DNA of 64,000 nt from Eriocheir sinensis (GCF_024679095.1 NC_066531.1:10981364-11045363); one strand, 5' to 3'; positions 48,990-59,406 are shown, counted from the first letter of the stretch. Made by a program: numbers and translations. Notes: generated by a model not told the origin, from the sequence alone.

Positions 48990-49515
48990 GAAATATTCCC
49001 TGATGCGGTGAGTCGAGCTGGGGTGAGCTGCGCAGTGAGGACAGCTACGGTGAGTCGAGCTGAGTTGCAGTGAGAACAGCTGGTGAGTCGAGCTGGAGTG
49101 AGTAGCACAGTGAGAACAGCTACGGTGAGTCGAGCTGGAGTGAGTGCAGTGAGAACAAAGCTACAGAGAGTTTGAGAGGAGAGCAGTGCAGTGAGAACAG
49201 CTACGGTGAGTCGATCTGAATTGAGTAGCGCAGTGATAACAGCTACGGTAAGTCGAGCTTGAGTGAGTAGCGCGTAGAGGACAGCTACGGTGAGTCGAGC
49301 TGGAGTTAGTAGCGCAGTGACAACAGCTACGGTGAGTCGAGCCGGCGTGAGTAGCGCAGTGACAACAGCTACGGTGAGTCGAACTGGGGTGAGTAGCGCG
49401 TAGATGATAGCTACGGTGAGTCGAGCTGGAGTGAGTAGCGCAGTGATAACAGCTACGGTGAGTCGAGCTGAAGTGAGTAGCGCAGTGAGAACAGCTACGG
49501 TGAGTCGAGCTGAGG
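48990..49515. repeat. 42-bp minisatellite
   Basis: A unit of about 42 bp (CTACGGTGAGTCGAGCTGGA, then GTGAGTAGCGCAGTGAGAACAG) is repeated about 12 times with variants and a few short copies. On the minus strand the unit is 14 codons (LTPARLTVAVLTAL) and stays open, giving a 248-codon frame (49684-48938) with no other known feature. Confidence 0.88.
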
Positions 49516-49689
49516 TGAGTTGAGTGGTTTGCTGTTTAATAGATCCTGAAAGGCTTGAATCCGCAGTCCAAAATCGCGAACCACGTAGACGGGTCCTGAG
49601 CAGACGAGTGGTGCTCAGGACACCGCTGTTGTAGAGGAAGTTGTCGTCAGGCATGGTGAAGTCGAACGGTGTGGAGATGGGCAAAAGGC

Positions 49690-50540
49690 ACTGGCGTAAA
49701 CGCGCCCGGGGCCACGGCAGTCCGACAGAGCGTCGAGGGAACTGCGTGTGAAGGCACTAGCTGCCAACGTGCCAGGGGCCACAGCAGGTTGAGGAGTGAG
49801 GGCGCCAGCATGTGCCAGGGGCCGCGGCAGTCCGTGAGTAGAACGAACTGCGTGTACTGCGTGTACTATAGGCGCTGGCGCTTGCTAGGGGCCGCGGCAG
49901 TCCGTGAGTGAATCGAGTAGACTGCGTACTATAGGCGCTGTAACACAACACTACGCTTAGTAGGTAAAACTGTGACACTAACTGTTGGTGGGGACTTGCT
50001 GCACTAACTGTTGTAGACACTGCACTGTACATAAGGATCCACAGGAGAGTAAGGTAATCCAAAAGGGCGGTGATAAATCCAGGGGGCAGCCAGTAATCCC
50101 AGTGGGATGTCACACTGTGTTTGCGTGTCTCTCTGAGTCTGTGTGGCGTATACACTGAGTATGTGCGGCACTGTGTCTCAGTAATGTGTCGAACTGTGTT
50201 TGAGTGTTCACTGAGTCTATGTAGTGTCACACGGTGTGTTTGTCTCAGTCGCCGGACCAGCGGGAGGGCAGGGAGAAGGAGGGGTGGGGGTGGGTGGGGG
50301 TGTGCGCGGGGGTAGGAGCACCCAGGGGCACAGAAGGTGCCTGAAGGGCGCAGAAGGGGCCTGGAGAGGGGGCATAGAGGATGCCTGGAGGCGCTGAAGG
50401 TGCCTGGAGGAGGCGCGTGAAGGTGCCTGGAGGAAAGCCAGGTGCCTGGGGACGGGGGCACAGAGGGGTGCCTGGAGGACGCAGAAGGCGCCTGGAGGAG
50501 GGCACAGAGGTGCCTGGGGGAGGGCGGGGAGAACCTGAAG
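49690..50540. repeat. GC-rich minisatellites
   Basis: At 49690-49945 a unit containing GGGGCCGCGGCAGTCCGTGAG and ACTGCGTGTACTATAGGCGCTGGC is repeated about four times. At 50330-50530 a unit around GGTGCCTGGAGGA repeats about eight times. The 298-codon minus-strand frame across both (50653-49757) is Pro/Ser-rich low complexity and is probably not a gene. Between them (50100-50240) TGTGTCTCTGAGTCTGTGTGG-type sequence repeats loosely. Confidence 0.7.
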
Positions 50541-50931
50541 GTGGCAACTACCCACGGCTGAACCTCACGACCCCAAGCTGAGGTGAGGTTTATTGCCTCA
50601 GGAGAGGGTAGACTCATTTCAGACCCAGGTCCACCTGCTCTGGGAGAGAGCACCTTATAAACGGCACCGGTTTACAAGCCGCCTTGAACCACAGCAACAC
50701 CTGGGGTCAATAATTGCAGGTGGGAACGAGTGTTCCGAGTGCTAATTGGTTCACGGATAGAGAAAGTCAATATCCGTCAGGGTTGTTTATTGACATAAAA
50801 ATCGTACAGGTCATAAGGACAAACAAACTACATAGAAAAGGTGTTTGTGTGTGTATGCGTGTGTATGTATGTTGTATGGTGTAGATGACATATACATGTT
50901 AGTGTGTGTAGTAAACAATATGAGTTAACAA
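50541..50931. other. Spacer between minisatellites and repeat R copy B
   Basis: No gene is seen. A short GT-rich patch lies at 50840-50880. If R is an LTR, this would be the leader side of the small element on the minus strand. Confidence 0.35.
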
Positions 50932-51126
50932 TAGGAGGACGAGGACAGACAGTGGAAGATAAACGAGTAACAAGAGAGACAAACATTAAAGACGCAACAC
51001 GGACAACAAGGAGCGCGACGAGAGACAACAACATCAAAACATTCACTAATTGAGTCTGTGCTGCCACACCATTTTCCTTGTCTCACCGGAGGAGAGTACA
51101 AGACCGTTTCAGAGGTGGCTTGCTAC
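50932..51126 (-). repeat. Repeat R copy B, uninterrupted
   Basis: About 195 bp, in the same orientation as copy A and 1974 bp from it. It contains the continuous sequence GACAAACATTAAAGACGCAA (50977-50996), the pre-insertion site of LINE L3. On the minus strand its outer edge begins TGTAGCAAGCC. Confidence 0.75.
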
Positions 51127-53608
51127 ACACGTATTCCCGACCGTCTTGGAGACCGGCCCAACATACTAGACATCTTCCTTACCTCTAACCCTTCTGCTTA
51201 CTCTGTCAAACTGTTCTCTCCGTTGGGCTCCTCCGATCGCAACCTTTTTTCTGTATCCTGTCCTATTGCTCCTGTACATCCTCTGGATCCACCAAAGAGG
51301 CGATATTTCTGGCATTTTGCTTCAGCTCGGTGGGACGAGCTGAAGATGTACTTTTCCAATTTCCCGTGGAATGACTACTGCTTCCAGGATAGAGACCCCT
51401 CTGTATGTGCCCAGCGCATTAGAGAGGTGATTGTCTGTGGAATGGAGGCACACATTCCACGTATTTTCCTACACCTTATACTAAAAAGCTATGGTTCAAT
51501 CACGCTTGTTCTCGTCCTGTCATAGATAGAGAGGCAGCTCACAATAGGTACCAGAGCCTTTGCACTCCAGCTATCCTTGATCTTTACACTTCCGAATGGA
51601 ATCGTGCCAAATCTATTCTTCGACTTACCAAAAACGCCATTATCCATAGCAAATGTCAACACCTCGCTTTCTCTAATTCTTCAAAAGAATTTTGGTACGT
51701 AGCACAGTTGCTATCCATTTACAGGGGCCTTGTCCGCCCGCGTTTGGAGTATGCATCTCATGTGTGTGTGAGTCCACTCACACAACTCTCCTTGCCAGAG
51801 TGGAGTCCCAGGCTCGGCGTCTCCTCCGCTCGCCTCCTCACACTGATAGTCGTCGACCTCTCAAAGTCCGCCGCCATGGTGCCTCTCTTTTATCTTCTAG
51901 CGATATTTTTATTCTGCCTGCTCTTCTAAACTTGCTAACTGCATGCCTCCACCCTTCTCGCGGCTCCTCTGCACACAACTTTCTTCTCATGCTCATCCTT
52001 ATACTGTCCAAACCCTTATGTAAGAGTCAACCAGCATCTTCACTCTTTCATCCCTCACGCTGGTAAACTCTGGAACAATATTCCTTCATCTGTATTTCCT
52101 CCTGCCTAACGACTTCAACTCTTTCATGAGGGGGGTATCAGGACACCTCTCCTCCCGAAATTGAACTCTCTTTTTGGACACTCCTTTGACCTCTATTCAG
52201 GAGCAGTAGGTAGCGGGCCTTTTTATATATATTTTTCTTTACGCCCTTGAACTGTCTCCTTAGCTGTAAAAAAAAAAAATAAATAAAAAAACAGCCAAAA
52301 ATATCTCCTCCAGTCTCACTTCTTCCTCTTTCCCGCCTCTTCTTAACCCAGACAGCAGCACTGCCGTCTCATATATCTCTAAGGCTGAACTCTTCGCTCA
52401 AACTTTTGGACGATTCTGGGCATATTCCTCCTACTTATCCCCCCTCTGACTTCTTTATGCATGTTATTAAGATTCTTAGGAATGATGTTTTCTATGCCCC
52501 CTCTGGCCTCAACTCTCAGAAGGCTTATGGACCTGATGGAGTGCTTCCTATTGTCCTTAAAAACTATGCTACCTGGTCAAACTCTTTCGCCTCTGCCTAT
52601 CAACATATACCTTTCCTTCTTACTGGAAGTACGCCTTCGTACAGCCTGTGCCTAAGAAGGGTGACCGTTCCAATCCCTCAAACTACCGCTCTATAGCTTT
52701 ACTTTCCTGTATATCTAAAGCTTTTGAATCAATCCTTAACCGGAAGATTCAAAAGCACCTTTCCACTTCTGATCTTCTATCTGATCGCCAGTATGGGTTC
52801 CGCAAGGTGATCTTCTTGGTCTCTCAACTGATTCTTGGTCGTCTTCTTAGCCGTTTCGGTGAAACTTTCTCAGTTACGCTAGACATATCGAAAGCCTTCG
52901 ATAGAGCCTGGCACAAGTCTTTGCTTTCTAAACTGCCCTCTTTCGGATTCTATCCCTCTCTCTGTTCCTTTATCTCCAGTTTCCTTTCCGACCGTTCTAT
53001 CTCTGCTGTGGTAGACGGTCACTGTTCTTCCCTTAAACCTATTAACAGTGGTGTTCCACAGGGCTCTGTCTTATCACCCATTCTCTTCCTGTTATTCATA
53101 AATGATATTTTTTTCCATAACAAACTGTCCTATCCACTCATACGCTGATGACTCCGCTCTGCATTATTCAATTTCTTTCAACAGAAGACCCTCTCAACAG
53201 GAATTACATGACTCCAGACTGGAGGCTGCAGAACGCTTAACCTCAAACCTTACTATCATTTCCGATTGGGGTAAAACGAACCTTGTGTCCATCAGTGCCT
53301 CAAAAACCCAATTTCTCTACCTATCAACTCGACACAATCTTCTAAACACCTATCTCCTGTTTTTCGACAACACTCAGCTTTCACCATCTTGAATACTAAA
53401 CATCCTCGGTCTAATCTTAACTCAAAATCTTAACTGGAAACTTCGCATCTCCTCTCTCACTAAATCAGCTTCCTCGAGGTTGGGCGTTCTGTATCGTCTC
53501 CGCCAGTTCTTCCCCCCCGCACAGTTGCTATCTATATACAGGGGCCTTGTCCACCCTCGTATGGAGTATGCATCTCACGTGTGGGAGGGGCTCCACTCAC
53601 ACTTTATT
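51127..53608 (+). mobile_element. LINE L5, jockey-like, carrying a nested copy (L4)
   Basis: The segment 51127-51703 covers the end of the endonuclease ([29 protein letters not shown]) and the linker. After the nested L4, the segment 52287-53608 covers the RT: NSQKAYGPDGVLPIVLKN, ALLSCISKAFESILN, LSDRQYGFRK, LDISKAFDRAWH, GVPQGSVLSPILFLLF and the YADDSALHYS catalytic block (53120). Frame breaks occur near 52570, 52810, 53110 and 53390. It ends abruptly at about 53608 in GGGGCTCCACTCACAC, where unrelated sequence begins. The RT here is the best preserved of the family in this window, though still shifted. Confidence 0.87.
51704..52287 (+). mobile_element. LINE L4, 5'-truncated copy inserted inside L5
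   Basis: This begins at the C-terminal block (AGTTGCTATCCATTTACAGG) and ends with the 3' UTR and an A-rich tail (AAAAAAAAAAAATAAATAAA). Directly before it is TACGTAGC and directly after it is AGCCAAAAATATC. L5 reads continuously across if L4 and one AGC are removed. This is a typical 5'-truncated retrotransposition event with a very short target duplication. Confidence 0.82.
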
Positions 53609-54057
53609 CTATGTATTTTGAACCCTATATATCTGCGTCGCAAACTGCTTGAAACGCCACAAACGATTTTTGAAAAGTTAGCTTCTTGCGGGCGCAATGG
53701 GGGAGGGGGGGGCTGGTAGGGAGAGCGTAACACCCATGGGATTCGAGTGAGGGAAGACCCCAGCTAGCTAGGTCAGTCAAGTTAGGTTGGATTAGTTTAA
53801 ATGTATTCGACACTGCGGGGCGACGAAAATATGCCGTGCAGGAAGGACATGACGGCGTTGGCCCACTACACGGGCCGGTGTTGCGAGAAATACCACTTGG
53901 CAGAAATAAGTTTCACTGCTGTCCACCATGCAAAAATCATTAATTTCCCTGGTTTTGTTCTAGTTTGTCCACTTGTGATCTTGATGAGCGGGGAGTGAAA
54001 TACAGAAACAGTGAGCAAGTTGAACCTCTCTGAGATATTTTGTGGTGGCGGCAACAG
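53609..54057. other. Unclassified stretch before family X copy B
   Basis: A small frame at 53801-53998 (MYSTLRGDENMPCRKDMTAL) has several His/Cys residues but no recognised fold. A G-run (53690-53715) lies to its left. The sequence just before copy B (GGCGGCAACAG) differs from that in copies A and C. Confidence 0.35.
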
Positions 54058-54935
54058 GTGATTTGTAAAATCGAGAAAAGCCTTGCCCACCCAGTTCATT
54101 GGTTCATCTGTCAGCTCCATGGCAATGTGCTGTCACTACGTCACCTTTATGAAAAACTCGATGGTAAAACAAGTGGGCCACATGGCTTCGCAGGACCAAT
54201 TGGGAAAAGCAATCTCTAAAGGGACTGTTCCTGACACACTGTCAAGGAGAAATCCAGGAAACCTAAACCACTCCAGATGGCTCACAGCAGCCAATAAGAT
54301 TCTCCGCCTGTGTGCTGGTACACAACATCCAACAGAACAACGTAAAACACTGGTACATTTTGTAATGGTTGCCTACACCCCGATGTGGTTCAAAATTAAA
54401 CTGCAGCCCCAGGTTGAATTAGGACCAAAGCATCTGTTTCAGACATTGCACTTGCTTCAAACATTTGATGATGAAGTGAAGTGTGTGGTGTTACCTGTAA
54501 TTCAACGGAATGCTTTCTTTGCACACTCAGAGAACATGTTGCTTGTAATTATTCAAGATGAGAGGGAGATATTGCGTAAGCTTGGATGGCGGCGTATCCT
54601 AAAAGCCATAAATGATCTCCAAGAAGGTGATGTACGGCAGTTCATAACTCCAACACTCAAATTTCACTGTCAGGATTATACAGAAATGATTGACTGGCAA
54701 GACACCAAAGTAACAGAACCTCCGATGACAATGCATCTTTCAGATGCTGGCATAACTGACAACATCAGGACAGGAAAATTCTTTGTACATGAAAAATTCC
54801 CAAATCATACCCAAACAGTTGAAAGACATTAAACTTGTGACAGAAGCATCATTGGCAGTTTGTGACTCTGATCGTAGAGATGGCTGCATCAGGTCCCGAC
54901 TGATTTCACGCAAACGATGCCATATTTTGACTAAA
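54058..54935 (+). pseudogene. Family X copy B, central and C-terminal part
   Basis: I cannot assign this to a named family. From 54058 the reading frame encodes the same central block as copy A: HPVHWFICQLHGNVLSLRHL and LDGKTSGPHGFAGPIGK. At GGGAAAAGC (54202-54210) it shifts by one base to the long frame continuing TVPDTLSRRNPGNLNHSRWL, then PMWFKIKLQPQVELGPKHLF, VVLPVIQRNAFFAHSENMLL, DYTEMIDWQDTKVTEPPM and FPNHTQTVER. A third shift at about 54831 leads to IKLVTEASLAVCDSDRRDG and IRSRLISRK. The first 40 residues of the long open frame beginning 54083 are a shadow. From memory, similar proteins occur unannotated in many invertebrates, with the C-terminal HTQxVER...VTEAS block best conserved. 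Confidence 0.6.
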
Positions 54936-54965
54936 AAAAACAGTATACACCAAAGTAAATACTAA

Positions 54966-55640
54966 CTAGCCTTCACAAGATAGGGTGGCTGGGTTGGGCA
55001 AGGGTGGAACTCCATAACAGCTACCTCCACGTGGTGAGTTCTGGGTTACTCTAATTTCTCATTACTAATTGTAATCCACTAAGACAGCTAAACTGCAAAT
55101 AAGAGCTAGATTTAGAGCATCAACAAACTTTAATTTCTTATGATTACTTGAAAGGTGGATAAGCTGTTGTATATTATAAACAATATTACAGAAAAATTAA
55201 TTAAATTATTTTTTTGCTCAATTTCCCTTCAAACTATAATGGGACCGTCCCTAGAAAATGACAAACATTAAAATATCATAGGCATTGTTTGTGAACCAAT
55301 GTTGAAACAAGTATTCTACCCATATGCAGTATATAAAACAATTTAAAACGTATAGGTAAAACGTATTACGTTAATTCAACATTTTGGCATGAAATTAAAA
55401 TACTAATGGTTTGGGGCACCTGAAAATATTCAACATTATTTTTGAAATTTCATAGGAGTGCTTTTCAGGCCAATTTCAGAGATAACACTTCCTATCCTAA
55501 CTTTCTGAAGAAAAAGGCATAGGGATAGGCAAAAATGTGAAGAAAATTCAACATTTTGACATAAAACAAAAGACGAATGCTTTGGGACACCTGCAAATGT
55601 TGAAGAATATATTTGAAATGTCATAGGAATGCTTTTGGGA
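54966..55640. other. AT-rich spacer with a duplicated block
   Basis: No gene. A segment of about 130 bp is present twice in tandem (about 55385-55510 and 55510-55640). Both copies have the pattern CACCTG, AAATxTTxAA, ATTTGAAAT, TCATAGGA and TGCTTTT. Confidence 0.5.
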
Positions 55641-57177
55641 CAATCTCAATATGATCCATGATCCTCCCCGTAGAAGAGCCATCGTTTTTGGTCCCTAGAA
55701 AAGGTTATAACGTCTCTATCTTCCACTAGGTACCAGGACAGACCTTCAGAAATGGATTTCCTAATACGCACCCTGTCCCTCGTCGCCCTCGCCTCTGGTT
55801 CCAGGTCCTCGCAGCTCAGGACTCTCACGCGTTTTCCCAGGTACACTACATTCACGACGGATGGACCTGCAGTGTCCTTAGCTTCCTCCCCCAAATCACT
55901 AGCCAAGAATGAGCGCCTCGACCACTGTCTCCAACCAGTGGTCATACCAGCCTGGTACCTGCAAAGCGAGCCTCACCCACTCTGCCCCGTGTCAGCCTTA
56001 AGGAACTACATAACAGCTTCTACGGGGCACGATCAACATCACCTTTTCTGTGATCCCGCTTCAGCCCTCCCTCTGTCAATCAGGAGGATTGCAGGCCTCC
56101 TAAGGACCGTCATAGAGGAAGGAGATCCGGGACATGACCCGCGCGCTCACGATGTCCGAGGGGTAGCTGCCTCCTTGGCTTTCCTTAGGACCCATTCCCT
56201 GGACCGGGTCAAGGAGAGCGTCCAGTGGAGCACTGCTTCCTGTTCCTATCTCTCCGTCTGTGGACGACGCCCCTGCGTTGCGTTAGACTTCCCCGTCGAG
56301 GGAGATGGAATAGGAAGAAATTTAACTTTTTTTACTCCTCGGCAGCAAGGTAAAAACGGAGGGTGAAGGTGCACTCCTACCTCTTCCCTCCATGTATATA
56401 TGTTCCTCTTTCTCCTTGCGTTTTTTTTTTGTGCTACGCTATAGGTCGTTGTGCCTATTTTGTTATCAAATGAAGTTTCACGACAACCTGAGATTTATTC
56501 TGCTGGTATTTCTCTCGGTAACAGAGTGGATTACTTAACTTTGACACTACGGTAAGTCCGGGCGCCTCAGTCGGTTCTACACTTACCAATTTGGCGGGAC
56601 GCAATGTAGACTCAAGTATGTGGTAGTTAGGCTCCAAGTGGGAGTTAGCTATCGTGCACCCTTTTTTGGGGAACCCGGAATGACTAGTGCACATTCCTTA
56701 CTCCCCCCCTCCTTTCCCTCAGAAGGTTCCTCCAGTCTCTGTCGAAGCGCATAGAAGGAATGAGGTGTGACTGGCGGCACCTTCCTCTACCTGTGCCCAA
56801 GTGGCGCTGCTGACGCTGTTCTCGATCGCTTCATCTGACTGTTCCACGTGTTATTACTTCATTTTGCTGGTGCAGCCTAGACACTTTGTAGACTAGAAGT
56901 TGGGATATCTGCCGTTTTCTCGAGGCTTTATCGCGAGAGCGAGGATCTCTCTCCTATAATAACTATCGTCATTCCGGGTTCCCCAAAATAGGTTTTTCAG
57001 AGATCAAAAAGTCACTCTGTTTTTTGGCTTAATAGTTTCCTACCCGTGTTTTTGTTGTTTTGGTATACCTGTGGGTGCTTTTTTGTTGGTGTGGGGTGGG
57101 GGGGGGTCAAGGGTAAAAAAAAAAAAAAAAATCATAATGCAAGAAAATATAGCCCCCTGATCACTGCCCCTATAAAG
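55641..57177 (+). mobile_element. DIRS-type retroelement 3' part with tyrosine recombinase
   Basis: This contains the recombinase gene and a downstream terminal region. Within the terminal region, GGGGAACCCGGAATGAC (56668-56684) and its inverse GTCATTCCGGGTTCCCC (56968-56984) form an inverted pair 300 bp apart, as expected of the complex repeat ends of DIRS elements. RT and RNase H are not present upstream. The terminal part (56697-57177) is also found at 61291-61771. Confidence 0.65.
55752..56366 (+). pseudogene. DIRS tyrosine recombinase
   Basis: DIRS retroelements integrate their circular cDNA with a tyrosine recombinase in place of a DDE integrase. This frame shows the catalytic pattern: an Arg in ALASGSRSSQL (residue about 18), HPLCPVSALRNYI (about 75), HHLFCDPASALPLSIRRI (about 95), the His-x-x-Arg box in RAHDVRGVAASLAF (about 137) and a candidate nucleophile Tyr in STASCSYLSVCG (about 167). 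The ATG at 55752 is internal to the domain, and the coding region seems to extend upstream to about 55690. The frame is open through the domain. The rest of the element is missing, so it is a fragment. Confidence 0.72.
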
Positions 57178-57325
57178 AGAGTTAGAAGAGTGGCCAAAAA
57201 GAGGTCAATTTCGGAAGGAGAGGCGTCCTGATACTCTCCTCTTGAAAGAGTTCAACTCGTAAGCAGGAGTAAATACAGATGAAGAAAGATTGTTCCAGAG
57301 TTTGCCAGTTTAAGGAACGGAGGAG
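57178..57325 (-). mobile_element. LINE L8, 3' end fragment
   Basis: About 150 bp of the jockey-like LINE 3' end in minus orientation (matches CTCTTTCAAGAGGAGGGTATC, the region at the end of the C-terminal frame). It is joined to the DIRS terminal region at the same point as L9 at 61772. Confidence 0.75.
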
Positions 57326-57329
57326 AGAT

Positions 57330-57683
57330 GACGCAGAGAATAGGAGAGAAGACAGTGGGCAGCGGTGATCCTCCGTCCGCGCTCTGTGGTGTGGCTGGCT
57401 CTCGTTTCTGTGCGACTCGCTCACATAACTATTGTGTAAAACTGTTAATATAGGTAAAACGCATCACGCTTTTAATATCCCTGTGAGAGAAAGAACTAAA
57501 GTGAACTTAATAACGGCTACCGCTCGGCCACACATCCCTTAACTAAAGGCTATTGTGTTATCTCACCTACTACAATCAACTTGTGAAGCAGGCCACGGTA
57601 ACACCGGCCCTGTGACGAGTGACATAACAGTTCGCGCCTTAAACTTAACACGTAACATTCACCACTCTAAAAAGTAACACTTA
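57330..57683 (-). repeat. Repeat F copy 2, partial, inverted
   Basis: This matches the first half of repeat F (46937-47240) in inverse orientation, including the GTGGCCGAGCGGTAGCCG-like segment (57515-57535) and TTTAAGGCGCGAACTGTTA (57628-57645). Confidence 0.6.
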
Positions 57684-58631
57684 AAAAACGGGTAACGTAA
57701 GTGGTGGCAACGATTTACAGACCTCTCCGAAGTGTTAAATAGGTGTTATCTCTCTCTCTCTCAAACATAACTTCAGTGAGAGTGTGGGTGCAGTGAACGG
57801 TATCGGAAACATTAAGCAAATGCTAACCAAAGCGCGCGGCCTTTCCTGCCCCGGTGAGTCGAGTCCGCACACAGCCGCACCCGAGTGCAAATCCCCGCCC
57901 CGGCCCGCAACTCCACACAGCCCATATTCTCCATTGGGAGGTCTCGTTACCCTTTACCGTTCGAGACACCCCATCGTGTACCTACGACCCAGCCTCTAGT
58001 AGGTGGGCATTTTTCTTTGCCAGACAACTCGGACCTTTGAGTGTGACTGGTGGGCGTATAGTCTGCCCGCCGCCCATCCCTCCCAGCTACCAGACGACGG
58101 GCGGCGGACCCTGCCACCCCTTCTGCCCTGTCACCGGCGAGCCAAGGACGCGAGCGAGCTGACTAGCGGAGTATCGAGTTGCTGTCTGCGAAATTTTTTA
58201 ACACATTTTAGCTGACACTGCATTAATACGGTTTTAGTAATTACACCACTTGTACCAATATTTCAGGTGAATTACTTTTATTATTTTCGTGTTTATGCGT
58301 GTGGGGCCGTATCTAATTTATTTTTCAGCTGTTGATTTTTCTGGAGTGTGGATGGTTAATATTTTTCTTGAACTGTCATATTGTTACGGATTTTAGGTAT
58401 AGTCATTCATTTTATTTTCTCCTTTCTTTTGTGTATTTTATTGCACAGTGGAGAAGTTTTGTCTTGCTAAGCCTCACTCATATTCTTTTTCCTCTTTTTA
58501 TGCATTTTATAAGCATCGGGGAGGAGTGAGCACATACTTAGCGGTGAATGATTATTACTTTAATTATTTTTGCAGCGATATATTTTTTCCTTTTACCATT
58601 TTACTCCTCATTTTACTAGTAACTCTTTTTA
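57684..58631. other. Unclassified, possibly LTR/leader of the following gag-like gene
   Basis: GC-rich at 57830-58160 and then very T-rich (58200-58630). No protein motif is recognised. It precedes the gag-like start and so could be its promoter or LTR. No repeat ends were found to prove it. Confidence 0.3.
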
Positions 58632-59406
58632 ATGGCAGAGAAACCTGCCCCGAAGTTACAAGCTCTCACCGAGAACCATGAGGAGTGGACAAAGGGAAAG
58701 GGACAGTGACGTCAAGGATAACGGTAACTGTCGTGTAAGGAGTGGTAGCAGTCTTCAAAGGGTGCTTTCTCCTTCCTCTGAGCTGCATGAGCAACCAAGA
58801 GGTATTTACTTACCTTACTAATCCCACAGTGCCTTCTGCCCCTAATCATCCGCTAACAGCAACAGCAGTTAGGCCATTCTCAGGTAGTAAGGGAGGCAGA
58901 TTATTCGGCCAGGGACTTCTTGTTTCAGTGTAAGGTTGTCATGAACATTTCATTCGTGTCAGATCCGGGAGATAAAATATATCTCAGCTGCTCGAGGGTC
59001 AATCCCGGGAACGGGAACGGCGGCCCTCATAAACAGGAGCGCGTTCACGGAACGGGAGGATTATGATGCGTTTCGGTCACTTTTTCTTGACACATTTGGG
59101 GAAGATGGGCAACACAGCCTCGTAAAGGGTGTAAATTTTGCTGTGGACACTGTGCAAAGGAGTGGTTTTTTTAACAGGCCAGTGGACGGCTATAGGCTGT
59201 CTATTGATTTGATCTCGTGTTTAAAACAAGGAAACTGGACAGATGGAGAAACCATATCTGTAGCTAATGCGCGTAAATACCTAGAGTTCCTTGTGTACAT
59301 GATTGTCCTTAAAGTTCCTCTTCGAAGGAGTGCAGTATCCCTTGACTACATCCACACTGACAACCTGCACGATTTTGTCAGCCAACTTTTATGGCACTTA
59401 AAGTAA
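58632..59406 (+). pseudogene. Gag-like retroelement frame, interrupted
   Basis: An ATG at 58632 opens MAEKPAPKLQALTENHEEWT and stops at 58706. A second open stretch from about 58957 to 59406 encodes SAFTEREDYDAFRSLFLDTF, FFNRPVDGYRLSIDL, LEFLVYMIVLKVPLRRS and ends DFVSQLLWHLK. The pattern of an acidic N-terminus followed by an aromatic, helical capsid-like segment suggests a retroelement Gag. I cannot match it to a particular family, and no nucleocapsid or pol follows. The section between the two pieces may contain an intron or an insertion. Confidence 0.35.

Noticed and set aside
49757..50653. 298-codon minus-strand Pro/Ser-rich frame
   Set aside because: It is read through two GC-rich minisatellites and has no non-repetitive domain.
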